Shown here: positions 28,966-37,461 of the stretch, in pieces | Position numbering within the stretch: position 1 is the stretch's first letter | Layout: every line of letters starts with the position of its first letter | Assembly: GCA_028705775.1 (NCBI GenBank) | Contig: JAQWCW010000011.1 | Coordinates: forward strand, 27,430-91,429 | Direction: 5' to 3' | Length of the DNA stretch: 64,000 bases | Source of the DNA: Eubacteriales bacterium | GTDB lineage: Bacteria > Bacillota > Clostridia > Christensenellales > Aristaeellaceae | The notes under the pieces: generated by a model | Told to the model about the DNA's origin: nothing | Database searches by the model: none | Seen by the model: the letters and a program-made list of their open reading frames with translations, nothing else | Position numbers and translations under genes: made by a program

Positions 28966-29897
28966 GTACCCACCTTTCTCAGCGCGGACTGGATGATTTT
29001 ATTGCAGAGAATCATGACCAGGAACAGTAGCGTTGCGATAGCCGATGCGTAACCCATCTCAAAGCGGGAATAACCATAGTCAAACAGATGGGTTACGACC
29101 GTTCGCGCTGCATAGTCCGTACTTGGATAGCCTGCCAGCGCCATTGTTACGTCGCAGACTCCGAACGCCTGCGTTATCGACATAACCGCGCCGAACATCA
29201 GCATCGGCTTCATCGAGGGCAGCGTTACGAAGTACAGCTCCTGCCAGCGGTTGCGGATACCGTCCACATAGCCTGCCTCGTAGAGCGCAGGGTCAACGCC
29301 CTGCAAGCCGGCTACGAAGGATAGGAAGCCCGTGCCCATTGACATCCACAGTATAACGATTATACACACGGGGAGGATGTAGGTCGGGTTCGAGAGCCAG
29401 AGAACGGGAGCGTCGATAATTCCGAACTCAGTCAGAATCGAGTTGAGGTAGCCGTAAATATCGCCGCGGAAGATGATGCCGAAGATGTAATATGCGTTTC
29501 CGGCGATGGACGGAGCGTAGAAGATAACTACCGCTATCGTCCTCAGCCATCTCGGCAGCTCGTTTATGAACCACGCGAATAGGAAGGAAAGCATATATCC
29601 GACAGGGCCGGTTACGATAGCTATAATGAAGGTATTCTTCACGGCTGTAAGGAAGATTTCATCCTGAAGAATCAGGTTGATATAGTTATCGAAGCCAATG
29701 AAGCGAGCCGGCTCAAGGATATTATAGTAGGTGAAGCTGTAATAGATTGAGGTCAGCATCGGCAGGATATAGAAGGTAAAGAACAGTATCGCGTAGGGCG
29801 CGATAAAGAGGTAGCATACCTTCATCCGCTTCGCTTTGTCCCATCCGTAGCGGGCGCGGTCCTTCTTGAGCTTGACATACTTAGAAAATGTACTCAT
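28962..29897 (-). CDS. Sugar ABC transporter permease (UgpA/MalF-like), set 1
   Basis: Helix 1 of this 311-aa protein, VCYLFIAPYAILFFTFYILP, is near residue 27, with five more segments. The EAA loop is YEAGYVDGIRNRWQELYFVTLP. Helix-4/5 PVCIIVILWMSMGTGFLSF is well conserved. ATG 29897 is preferred over the GTG at 29909 because GAGG lies 6-7 nt before the ATG. It starts 9 nt after the stop of the large binding protein gene, so they are co-transcribed. Confidence 0.93.
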   Translation of the reverse strand: MSTFSKYVKLKKDRARYGWDKAKRMKVCYLFIAPYAILFFTFYILPMLTSIYYSFTYYNILEPARFIGFDNYINLILQDEIFLTAVKNTFIIAIVTGPVGYMLSFLFAWFINELPRWLRTIAVVIFYAPSIAGNAYYIFGIIFRGDIYGYLNSILTEFGIIDAPVLWLSNPTYILPVCIIVILWMSMGTGFLSFVAGLQGVDPALYEAGYVDGIRNRWQELYFVTLPSMKPMLMFGAVMSITQAFGVCDVTMALAGYPSTDYAARTVVTHLFDYGYSRFEMGYASAIATLLFLVMILCNKIIQSALRKVGT

Positions 29898-29905
29898 CCG
29901 ACACC

Positions 29906-32809
29906 TCACTCAAGAGGCAGACCGAACTCGGTCCGCTTCTTTTCAATTTCCTCGTTGATGGTTCTCGTGTAATTGAGCAGCGTTTCGCGCGCGTCCGTCT
30001 TGTCATTGATAACCTTACGGATAGCGTTGGTCATATGCCAGTTCGTATAGTAGCCGCCGGCGATTTCACGATAGCCGACAGTCCACTTGCGCTGCTCGGA
30101 AAGGGTTTCAATCTGCTCGGCGCTCCAAGCAAGCTGCCTGAAGGCGTTCATGTTAGCGGTGGCATAACGGGCGCTGGAGCCGAGAACGCTTTCAATTTCG
30201 CGTCCGAAGCGAACCTGCGAATCGGTGCTTACCCACCACTTCATGAATTCCCAGCAGTTATTGAGCATTTCCTCATCCTCGGTCGCAATCATCATGCAGC
30301 TCGTGCCCTGCGAATGAACCGAGTGGTCGATATAGGTCTTTCCGTTTGCATCCTGCCTTGCGGTTCCGGGAATCAGGGTGAAATCCCAGAGTCCGCGGAT
30401 TTCAGGCGCGGAAACCATCAGGGTGTTATAGGTCGTATAGTCGAAGACGCCGAGCGGCATTTCGCCGGAACGGAAACGGCTTACGAAGTCGAATACCGTA
30501 GGCAGACCGTAATCGTTATACAGCGAGGTGTACAGCTCAAACGCGCTTACGCCCGATTCAGAGTCAATAAGCGTCTTGGTCGCGCGCTCGTCGTACATCG
30601 CTCCGCCGTTCTGATAGAGCATAGAATAATACGGCGCGAGGTTCGGCGCGAGAATATCAGGATAAGGAATGCCGACGGAGAGGTTGTTGCCCTGAATCGT
30701 GGGCAGCATCGCTATCAGCTCGTCCCAAGTATTCGGCACGGTGAGCCCAAGCTCGTCAAGAACGTCCTGACGGTAGAACAGCACGGAATAGGTCTGCGTT
30801 TCAGGCAGTCCGTAAAGCCCTTCGTCAAGCCTCAAGGCGGCATAGGCGCTCGGATTGTAATTTTCAAGAATCGCATCGCAGTCGCTGAAGCGGCGCAAAT
30901 CAACCGCCGCATTGCGCAGCGCGTACTGAACGGGGTTCCATGTGTCGGTCGAAACCACGATGTCGGGGCCGTTGCCGGCAACGACGGCGCCCAGAAGCGC
31001 GGTCGGGTCAACAAGCTTGACGTTTACCTTGATTCCCGAAGCGGGAGTGAAGGAATCGTCAATCATCGTTTTAAGAATGGTGCTCTGGTCACGGCCGGTC
31101 ATAATCCACGCGTCGATAACCTCATCGTCGCTTCCGTACACGTCGCCGAGCATATTGTAGTCAACGAAGAAGGAAGTAAGGCAGGAGCGGATTTCATGCA
31201 TTGCGCTGTCAAAGAAATTCTCGCTTTCAGCCTGAACCTTCGCGTCAACGCCGCTGAGCACGATGTAGTCAACGTCAAGGCGCATCTGGCTCATGTTCTG
31301 CATCGCAGTTCCGAGAGCCGTGATGTTATCCTTGAAGTTGGTGAAGGAGCGGGTGATGCGGTCGTTGTTTTCAACGAACTGCTCAAGCTGAACGGCAAGC
31401 GTCTGCGCAACGGCAATACGGTCGCTCTTCTGACCCGTGCAGGCAACGGTGCGGTCAACCAGATTGTAAAGGCGCTTGCTTTCAAGCTCCATCGCGTCGA
31501 TAACCTCGGGATAGACGCCGATGATGTTGTAATCACGGAATCTGTCCGGATTGACGCCGGTAAGAATCAGAACCTTGCGGTAGATTTGGTTGAGGCGGTA
31601 GATGGAATCCTCCATCTCCTTGAGGATGTCGCCCATCTCGCCGAGGGTGGTCTCAAGGCGTACACGGTGAGTGCCCTTCTTGAGATAGAACTGATAGGGA
31701 GTTCCCTCCTCGTCGGAAAGGGTCATCATGTTCCACTGGTTCGCATAGAAGAAGGTCAGCGTTTTTGCTTCCTCGAAGGGAATGTCGCCGTCGATGTACA
31801 GCGAACGGCAGGAAAGACCGCCGCGCTGATAATTCTGGCGCGCCTTGATGGTTAGATTATAGAAGCCGTCCTCGGGCGCTTCCACTTCCCACTCTATCCA
31901 CTGCCCCGGCAGATTCCACGCCGTGCCGCCGATATAGTTGAGAATCGTGTTCCTTACGCTGTAAGGACGGGTGGCAGCCGAGGAGCGGTCATACCTTGCG
32001 TACAGCGAGGTGGAGGAGCGAAGGTCGGAATCCTCGCCCTGAACTATCTCGATGTAATTCTTCGCATCGGCGCTCATTTCGGCTTCGGGCTGAGCGGCGC
32101 GGTAATCAGCATAGCTGCTTTCCGTGAGAATCGGCATGACCGATATCCCGCGGATAATCACCGGCTCGTTTACAGCCGTGAGGGAGACGGTATTTTCGCC
32201 CTCATTAAAGTAGAAGCGATACGGCTCGACGACGTAGCCCATAGCGTCGCGGCAGTAAGCAGATTGAGGCTCAAAGCGCTCAACCTGCGACGGGCGTACA
32301 TCGTTGCCCTGATTGTCCTTGCGAACTTCGCCGCCATCCGTCCAAAGACGGGTGAACACCATCGTGTCGGCGCCCGCAAAAGGAACCTTACCGTTAATCA
32401 TCAGCGAGCGTTCAATGTCAACGCCGCGCGAAGGAACGGTAAGATAGTCAATCATGATATTGTAAAGACCGGCCTTAGGAAGCGTTACCTTCCATTCCGC
32501 AACCGAGTTCACGTCGGTATACACGGCCTGCGTCCCGTCCTCCATCGCGCGGACTTCCACACCCGCAGACGGCGAAACGCCAAGGACGTCGACAACGGCG
32601 CCCTCAGTCGGTCTTTCCAGAGAGCCATAGCTCTCCAGATAGTGGGTATAGGTGTCTCTGCGGCCGATACCTGTTACGTCGGTCGCAAGGTCTACCCCCT
32701 CGTATTTGTTCCCGTAGTTCTCTGTCCCACCCGACAGCAGTATCCACAAGGCGAATAATAGCACTACGCCAAGGAAAATGAGCAGAGTGCGCAGCCACTT
32801 CCTCTTCAT
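29906..32809 (-). CDS. Large membrane-anchored solute-binding protein with two tandem beta-sandwich modules
   Basis: Residues about 5-26 of this 967-aa protein are an N-terminal helix without lipobox or AxA site, so it is probably a permanent anchor. Two homologous modules follow, about 101-226 and 301-391, sharing W.V..P..G.YN...I...RG...RSL.I.G..PF..A.T..F and then Y.FY...G...V.L; they look like carbohydrate-binding sandwiches. A helical linker spans 396-555. The type 1 binding domain is about 556-967 (GNGPDIVVSTDTWNP, GLYGLPETQTYSVLFYRQDVLDELG). ATG 32809 is 12 nt after GGAGG; ATG 32821 almost touches it. It is the first gene of the cluster and feeds permease set 1. Confidence 0.85.
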   Translation of the reverse strand: MKRKWLRTLLIFLGVVLLFALWILLSGGTENYGNKYEGVDLATDVTGIGRRDTYTHYLESYGSLERPTEGAVVDVLGVSPSAGVEVRAMEDGTQAVYTDVNSVAEWKVTLPKAGLYNIMIDYLTVPSRGVDIERSLMINGKVPFAGADTMVFTRLWTDGGEVRKDNQGNDVRPSQVERFEPQSAYCRDAMGYVVEPYRFYFNEGENTVSLTAVNEPVIIRGISVMPILTESSYADYRAAQPEAEMSADAKNYIEIVQGEDSDLRSSTSLYARYDRSSAATRPYSVRNTILNYIGGTAWNLPGQWIEWEVEAPEDGFYNLTIKARQNYQRGGLSCRSLYIDGDIPFEEAKTLTFFYANQWNMMTLSDEEGTPYQFYLKKGTHRVRLETTLGEMGDILKEMEDSIYRLNQIYRKVLILTGVNPDRFRDYNIIGVYPEVIDAMELESKRLYNLVDRTVACTGQKSDRIAVAQTLAVQLEQFVENNDRITRSFTNFKDNITALGTAMQNMSQMRLDVDYIVLSGVDAKVQAESENFFDSAMHEIRSCLTSFFVDYNMLGDVYGSDDEVIDAWIMTGRDQSTILKTMIDDSFTPASGIKVNVKLVDPTALLGAVVAGNGPDIVVSTDTWNPVQYALRNAAVDLRRFSDCDAILENYNPSAYAALRLDEGLYGLPETQTYSVLFYRQDVLDELGLTVPNTWDELIAMLPTIQGNNLSVGIPYPDILAPNLAPYYSMLYQNGGAMYDERATKTLIDSESGVSAFELYTSLYNDYGLPTVFDFVSRFRSGEMPLGVFDYTTYNTLMVSAPEIRGLWDFTLIPGTARQDANGKTYIDHSVHSQGTSCMMIATEDEEMLNNCWEFMKWWVSTDSQVRFGREIESVLGSSARYATANMNAFRQLAWSAEQIETLSEQRKWTVGYREIAGGYYTNWHMTNAIRKVINDKTDARETLLNYTRTINEEIEKKRTEFGLPLE

Positions 32810-33123
32810 GTAAGCGGTCATTCCTCCCCCGAACGGGCGTATGCCCGATTCGTTCTTTCGCCACCAGCGGGATTCCGCCGGATGATGCCCGCGGAAAATG
32901 CAGTGGATTCATTATGGAGCGCGCGCTTTTTTCGTACGCAGCACACAGCTTCACACAATGATGCTTTTTGATATGTGCCCATTATACATAGACAATATAA
33001 AGGGTACAGCTCAAAAATTGCTTTTTACCGTCTGTTCCTTGCCATTTTCGCGGGATTTACAATTAAAAGACAAAGTACGCGGCAACTTACTTAATGCGAA
33101 CGTAACTTTATTCTTTTCTATAA

Positions 33124-33150
33124 ATTATACCTAAACAGCCCGATTGTCAA
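33124..33150 (-). promoter_or_regulatory. Candidate promoter of the 13-kb carbohydrate cluster
   Basis: On the minus strand TTGACA (33150-33145) and TATAAT (33129-33124), both perfect, but with a 15-nt spacer. This would give a leader of about 300 nt. A second TATAAT at 32986-32981 without a good -35 is an alternative. Confidence 0.5.
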
Positions 33151-33249
33151 CAGGTAATATTGACGAATCTCCAAATTAAATGGATAAAATCAAACCAGAA
33201 AAGTCATATATATCAACGCTTTTAATTCATTTCACCTCCGAAGAAAATA

Positions 33250-33274
33250 CTTAATTTACTTAACTAAAATTAAG
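33250..33274. promoter_or_regulatory. TTAA-phased inverted repeat
   Basis: CTTAATTT (33250-33257) and AAATTAAG (33267-33274) are exact arms; a further TTAA lies between, so TTAA recurs at 33251, 33260 and 33270, about once per helical turn. Its place between two divergent promoters suggests a protein-binding site. Confidence 0.4.
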
Positions 33275-33412
33275 CAAACTCATCATAAACGTCGAATCAG
33301 GTCGAATTGTCGCCGCAAAAACTGCGAACCCGACGCGCACGTTTTGATGTATAGCCGTCATACACATATATAAACGAACACGCGTTCCTACGCTGCGCGC
33401 TCTGCATTTACC

Positions 33413-33441
33413 TTGACAAACACACGCGTTTATATCAAAAT
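33413..33441 (+). promoter_or_regulatory. Promoter of argC
   Basis: Perfect TTGACA (33413-33418), 17-nt spacer, CAAAAT (33436-33441). The spacer holds ACACGCGTT (33422-33430), also found at 33378-33386. A small hairpin CCGCG/CGCGG (33453-33469) lies in the leader. Confidence 0.65.
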
Positions 33442-33497
33442 GCAAGGGTATACCGCGGATATAACGCGGCAAGATAAGGAATTGCGGAGGCAGCAGG

Positions 33498-34439
33498 ATG
33501 GTAAAAGTGTATGTGGACGGTCAAGCCGGTACAACCGGTCTGAAAATATTTGAGCGCCTTAGCGCGCGCAGCGACGTAACAATAATGAGAATCCCCGATG
33601 AAAAGCGCAAGGACGCCGCCGCGCGGAGCGAAATGCTGAACTCGGCGGACGTTGTTTTCCTCTGCCTGCCCGATGACGCGGCGCGCGAGGCCGTATCAAT
33701 GATTCGCAGCGGCAGCGTACGCGTTATCGACGCGTCGACCGCGCACAGAACGAATCCCGATTTCGATTACGGCTTTCCGGAGCTGTCTACCGAGCGCCGC
33801 GCCAATATAATAGGAAGTAAACGCGTAGCCGTTCCCGGCTGTCACGCGAGCGGGTTTATATCGCTCGTCTATCCTCTTACCGCGTCGGGCGCTCTTGATA
33901 AATCCGAAAGGCTCTCAGCGCACAGCATAACCGGCTATTCCGGCGGCGGCAGGAAGATGATTGAGGAATACGAAAACCCGCAAAGGGACAAGGCATATTC
34001 CGGAACGCGCATATACTCGCTGGGGCTTTCCCACAAGCATCTGCCCGAAATGGCGTATGTGACGGGGCTTTTGAATCCCCCAATCTTTGACCCGATTCTA
34101 GGCGATTATTACGAGGGAATGCTCGTGTCTGTTCCCCTCTCATCCGGTCAGCTGGGCGGAAGAAGCGCCGAGCAGATTCATGAAATCTACGCAAAGCATT
34201 ATGAAGGAAGCCGCTTTGTAAAGGTTATGCCGCTCGGCGAGATTCCGGACGGCGGCCGCCTTGACCCGCAGGCGCTCAACGGAACGAACGAAATGCAGAT
34301 TTTTGTATTCGCAAACGGCGATGATATGCTGCTTGTGTCCCGCTTTGACAACCTTGGCAAGGGCGCGTCGGGCGCGGCAGTTCAATGCTTCAACCTGATG
34401 ACGGGCGCTAAAGAGGACGAGGGGCTGACAATATGCTGA
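33498..34439 (+). CDS. argC: N-acetyl-gamma-glutamyl-phosphate reductase
   Basis: This 313-aa enzyme performs the third step of arginine synthesis, reducing acetylglutamyl phosphate with NADPH. It is of the shorter 'type 2' ArgC form: N-terminal VYVDGQAGTTGLKIFERL nucleotide site, catalytic Cys115 in VAVPGCHASG, and the GYSGGGRKMIEEY segment. GCGGAGGCAGCAGG precedes the ATG. Overlaps rlmD by 7 nt. No other arginine gene is in the window, so argC is separated from argJBD. Confidence 0.94.
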   Translation: MVKVYVDGQAGTTGLKIFERLSARSDVTIMRIPDEKRKDAAARSEMLNSADVVFLCLPDDAAREAVSMIRSGSVRVIDASTAHRTNPDFDYGFPELSTERRANIIGSKRVAVPGCHASGFISLVYPLTASGALDKSERLSAHSITGYSGGGRKMIEEYENPQRDKAYSGTRIYSLGLSHKHLPEMAYVTGLLNPPIFDPILGDYYEGMLVSVPLSSGQLGGRSAEQIHEIYAKHYEGSRFVKVMPLGEIPDGGRLDPQALNGTNEMQIFVFANGDDMLLVSRFDNLGKGASGAAVQCFNLMTGAKEDEGLTIC

Positions 34440-35785
34440 AAAAGAACGACATCGTAGAGCTTCAGGTTGAGCGCTTCGGCAACGACGGCGAGGGAGTATG
34501 CCGCGCGGACGGAATGGCGGTATTCGTTCCGCTTGCCCTGCCCGGCGAAAAGCTTCTCGCGCGAATAGTCAAGGCGCAGAAAACCTATGCCTACGGAAAG
34601 CTTGAGGAAATCATCAGCGCAAATCCGCAGCGCGCGGTTTCCCCCTGCCCCTCCTTCCCCCGCTGCGGCGGCTGCGCGCACCTTCATATGGACTACGCGC
34701 TGTCCCTTGAATGCAAAAGAGAGAAAATCGAATCAGCCCTTAGGCGTATAGGCGGCTTTGAGGACGCGTCTGTTCCGCCGGTCATCGGCGCGGAGAATCC
34801 GTACCATTACCGCAACAAGGCGGCGCTTCCCGTTATCCGCGATGAAAGCGGGCGATTCAGGGCGGGCTTTTACGCTCAGCGCTCGCACAGGCTGATTGCA
34901 ACCGACAGCTGCCTTCTTGAAAGAAAAGAGCTGCTTCTGGCGCAGGAGGCGCTGCTTCAGGAGCTGTCTGCGCAGACGCTTACAGCATATAATGAAGAAA
35001 CAGGCGAGGGGCTTATCCGCCATCTGGTTCTGAGGCAGACGAGAAGCGGCGAGGTAATGGCGGTTATCGTTGTAAACGGCGGGCGGCTTCCCGCCGCAAA
35101 GCTTGTCTGGGAAAGTGCGGTTTCGCGCTGCCAGAAGCTCGTAAGCCTTTATATAAACATAAACACCGAAAGCACCAACGCCATCTTCGGTAAAAAGAGC
35201 CAACTCCTTTACGGAAAAGCGGCGCTTTCGGACACGCTCTGCGGCTTTGAATACGAAATTTCTCCGCAGGCATTCTTTCAGGTTCATCCCGAGCAGACCG
35301 AAAAGCTGTATCAGACGGCGGTTGATTTCTGCGAGCCAAACAAGGGCGAAAGAATTTTCGATTTGTATTCAGGCGCGGGAACGATTACGCTGCCGCTTGC
35401 CGCGCGCGCCGGAAGCGTTACGGGAATCGAAATTGTTCCCGAAGCTGTTGAAAACGCAAAGGAAAACGCAAAGCGCAACGGAATAACGAACGCAGACTTC
35501 GTCTGCGGCGCCGCCGAGGACGTATTCCCAAGGCTCTGCGCGCGCGGAGAAAAGCCCGACACCATCCTGCTCGACCCGCCGCGCAAGGGCGCCGAGCCTT
35601 CCGCAATCAAGGCGATTATTGACGCGTCGCCCAAAAAGGTGGTCTATGTGAGCTGCGACCCCGCAACTCAGGCGCGCGATTTGAAGCTTCTTGGCGAGGG
35701 CGGCTACCGTCTTGTAAAAACGCAGGGCGTTGATATGTTCTGCTGGTGCGCAGGCGTGGAGAACGTAGCGCTGATGATGAAATGA
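34433..35785 (+). CDS. rlmD: 23S rRNA (uracil-C5)-methyltransferase, RlmD/TrmA family
   Basis: This 450-aa SAM-dependent RNA methyltransferase has a TRAM RNA-binding domain at residues 1-60. The iron-sulfur cysteines are Cys72, Cys78 and Cys81 (PCPSFPRCGGC), with a fourth in TDSCLLE. The SAM motif is FDLYSGAGTITLPLA, the active motif VYVSCDPATQARDL with nucleophile Cys408, and the target-binding LLDPPRKGAEP. Firmicutes carry several paralogues (RlmCD-like), so the exact uridine is not certain. It is coupled to yaiI by an ATGA overlap. Confidence 0.9.
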   Translation: MLKKNDIVELQVERFGNDGEGVCRADGMAVFVPLALPGEKLLARIVKAQKTYAYGKLEEIISANPQRAVSPCPSFPRCGGCAHLHMDYALSLECKREKIESALRRIGGFEDASVPPVIGAENPYHYRNKAALPVIRDESGRFRAGFYAQRSHRLIATDSCLLERKELLLAQEALLQELSAQTLTAYNEETGEGLIRHLVLRQTRSGEVMAVIVVNGGRLPAAKLVWESAVSRCQKLVSLYININTESTNAIFGKKSQLLYGKAALSDTLCGFEYEISPQAFFQVHPEQTEKLYQTAVDFCEPNKGERIFDLYSGAGTITLPLAARAGSVTGIEIVPEAVENAKENAKRNGITNADFVCGAAEDVFPRLCARGEKPDTILLDPPRKGAEPSAIKAIIDASPKKVVYVSCDPATQARDLKLLGEGGYRLVKTQGVDMFCWCAGVENVALMMK

Positions 35786-36222
35786 CGCTTTTTGTTGACG
35801 CGGACGCCTGCCCCGTAACCCATATAGCGACGGACGAGGCGCGGAGGGCGGGGATTCCGGCGGTATGGGTTTGCGACTGGGCGCACGAAATGCGAGACGA
35901 TTACGCAAGGGTAATCACCGTTTCGCAGGGCGCGGACAGCGCAGACCTTAAAATCGCAAATATGCTTGCGCGCGGCGATATCCTTGTAACGCAAGACTAT
36001 GCGCTGGCGGCGCTCGCGCTCGGCAAGGGCGCGCTTGCCATTGACCAGAACGGGCGCGAATACACAAACGACAACATCGACGGGCTGCTGATGATGCGTC
36101 ATGAAAACGCGAAAACACGCAGAAACGGCGGGAGAACGAAAGGCCCGAAAAAGCGCGAGGCTCAGGCGGACGAGGATTTCAGGCGCGCGCTTCAGGGGCT
36201 TATAGGTGAAAAAAGAGCATGA
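35782..36222 (+). CDS. YaiI/YqxD family protein (UPF0178)
   Basis: Small soluble protein (146 aa) of a family with a PIN-like nuclease fold and no established function. Visible marks are the N-terminal LFVDADACPVTH, VWVCDWAHE, GADSADLKIANML, GDILVTQDYALAALAL and the C-terminal GPKKREAQADEDFRRAL. ATG 35782 overlaps the rlmD stop (ATGA); an upstream in-frame ATG at 35746 lies deep in rlmD and is not needed. It overlaps the next gene by 4 nt. Confidence 0.92.
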   Translation: MTLFVDADACPVTHIATDEARRAGIPAVWVCDWAHEMRDDYARVITVSQGADSADLKIANMLARGDILVTQDYALAALALGKGALAIDQNGREYTNDNIDGLLMMRHENAKTRRNGGRTKGPKKREAQADEDFRRALQGLIGEKRA

Positions 36223-36638
36223 TAACAACAAGATTCGCTGTAAAAAGCGATACGGATTTCTGGTTTTCGCTTGACGCGCATCTCCAAATGGACGAGCTGA
36301 AGCGAAAAATACGCGACAATATGGCGTATATAATCGAAGAAAACGGCGAGCCGATTGGCATAATGCGCTATAATCTTTTCTGGGACAGCATTCCTTTCCT
36401 GACGCTGATTTATCTGCGCGGCGACAAGCGCGGAATCGGCGCGGGAAGGACTGCCGTCGAAAGATGGGAAAGCGACATGAAAAAGGCAAATTACGGGCTT
36501 TTGATGACGTCTACTCAGGCGGACGAGCAGGCGCAGTATTTTTACAGAAAGCTCGGCTTCAAGGATATCGGCGGCTTGGTTTTCGACATTCCTGACTATG
36601 AGCAGCCTTTGGAAATAATGCTTGCAAAGAGGATTTGA
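36219..36638 (+). CDS. GNAT family N-acetyltransferase, 139 aa
   Basis: Compact acetyltransferase with the acetyl-CoA loop LRGDKRGIGAGRTAVERWE near residues 67-85 and the C-terminal AQYFYRKLGFKDIGGLV. Homologues are usually annotated only as GNAT proteins; substrate unknown. It is translationally coupled to yaiI (ATGA) and 19 nt before the isomerase gene. Confidence 0.88.
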   Translation: MITTRFAVKSDTDFWFSLDAHLQMDELKRKIRDNMAYIIEENGEPIGIMRYNLFWDSIPFLTLIYLRGDKRGIGAGRTAVERWESDMKKANYGLLMTSTQADEQAQYFYRKLGFKDIGGLVFDIPDYEQPLEIMLAKRI

Positions 36639-36657
36639 TATAAGGAGGGCTTTAGGC

Positions 36658-37461
36658 ATGATAGGCACTCGGGCGCACGATTTCAAGCTTCCGCGGGAGG
36701 AATTATTCAAGGGCATAAAGACGGCAGGATTTGACACGATGCAGCTTGCGCCCGCAAAGAGCCTTGCAACTCCGCCTTCGCCGCGCGATGACGAAAGCCT
36801 TCTCGCCCTCCGCGCGGAATTTGAGGGCTGTGGCTTAAACATTACAGTTCTCGGCTCATACGTCGATATGTGCGCGAGAAACGACGACGCGTATATCGAC
36901 GCAAGAAACACGTATATGGACAATCTGCACGCCGCGAAAATTCTCGGCGCAAGGGTTGTCGGAACTGAAACGAGCGGGTTTCGAGGCAGCGAGGACGAGC
37001 GGGAAAAGCAATACGTCCGCCTGCGCGAAAGCGTGCTTCGGATTGCCGAACGCGCGGAAAAAGAGGAGCAGGATTTCGGAATAGAGCCTGTTGCCGCGCA
37101 TACGCTAAACACCCCCGAGCTGACCGCAAGGCTTATAAAAGAGGTCGATTCGCCGCGCCTTCGCATAGTTTTTGACCCTTGGAACCTGCTGACCGCGGAC
37201 AATATCGGAGCGCAAAGGGAGCTTTTCTCACGCTGCTTCGAGGCGTTTGCAGACAGAGTTAGCGCAATCCATATAAAGGACGGCTTCCACGACGCGCGCG
37301 GCTACACGCCCGCGCTGCTTGGCGAGGGAATGATTGACCTCAAGTGGCTTCTGCCAAAGCTCAGGGAGCATATTCCCTCCGTTGATTTGCTGCGCGAGGA
37401 AACCCAGCCGGCTCACGAAAAGACGGACATTGAATTCATAAAAAGGTGGTACAACGCGTGA
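36658..37461 (+). CDS. Sugar phosphate isomerase/epimerase-like TIM-barrel protein
   Basis: Xylose-isomerase-like TIM barrel (AP endonuclease family 2), 267 aa. Metal-ligand candidates are Glu in GTETSGF, Glu in FGIEPVAAH with the His, Asp in IVFDPWN, His in AIHIKDG, and Glu in LREETQP. ATG 36658 follows AGGAGGG by 10 nt; an in-frame start at 36622 lies inside the upstream gene. Reaction not known; these proteins isomerise or epimerise sugars and related polyols. Confidence 0.85.
   Translation: MIGTRAHDFKLPREELFKGIKTAGFDTMQLAPAKSLATPPSPRDDESLLALRAEFEGCGLNITVLGSYVDMCARNDDAYIDARNTYMDNLHAAKILGARVVGTETSGFRGSEDEREKQYVRLRESVLRIAERAEKEEQDFGIEPVAAHTLNTPELTARLIKEVDSPRLRIVFDPWNLLTADNIGAQRELFSRCFEAFADRVSAIHIKDGFHDARGYTPALLGEGMIDLKWLLPKLREHIPSVDLLREETQPAHEKTDIEFIKRWYNA

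Larger units (their letters stand above)
32810..33497. other. Long AT-rich divergent intergenic region (688 bp)
   Basis: No gene seen. Markedly more AT-rich than its surroundings between about 32940 and 33300. It contains candidate promoters for both flanks, a TTAA-phased inverted repeat, an ACACGCGTT direct repeat, and a hairpin CGAACGGGC-GTAT-GCCCG(A)TTCG (about 32830-32852) adjoining the ribosome site of the large binding protein. On the minus strand GGAGGTGAA precedes an ATG at about 33229 that is followed at once by AAT TAA, a two-codon frame. Confidence 0.6.
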
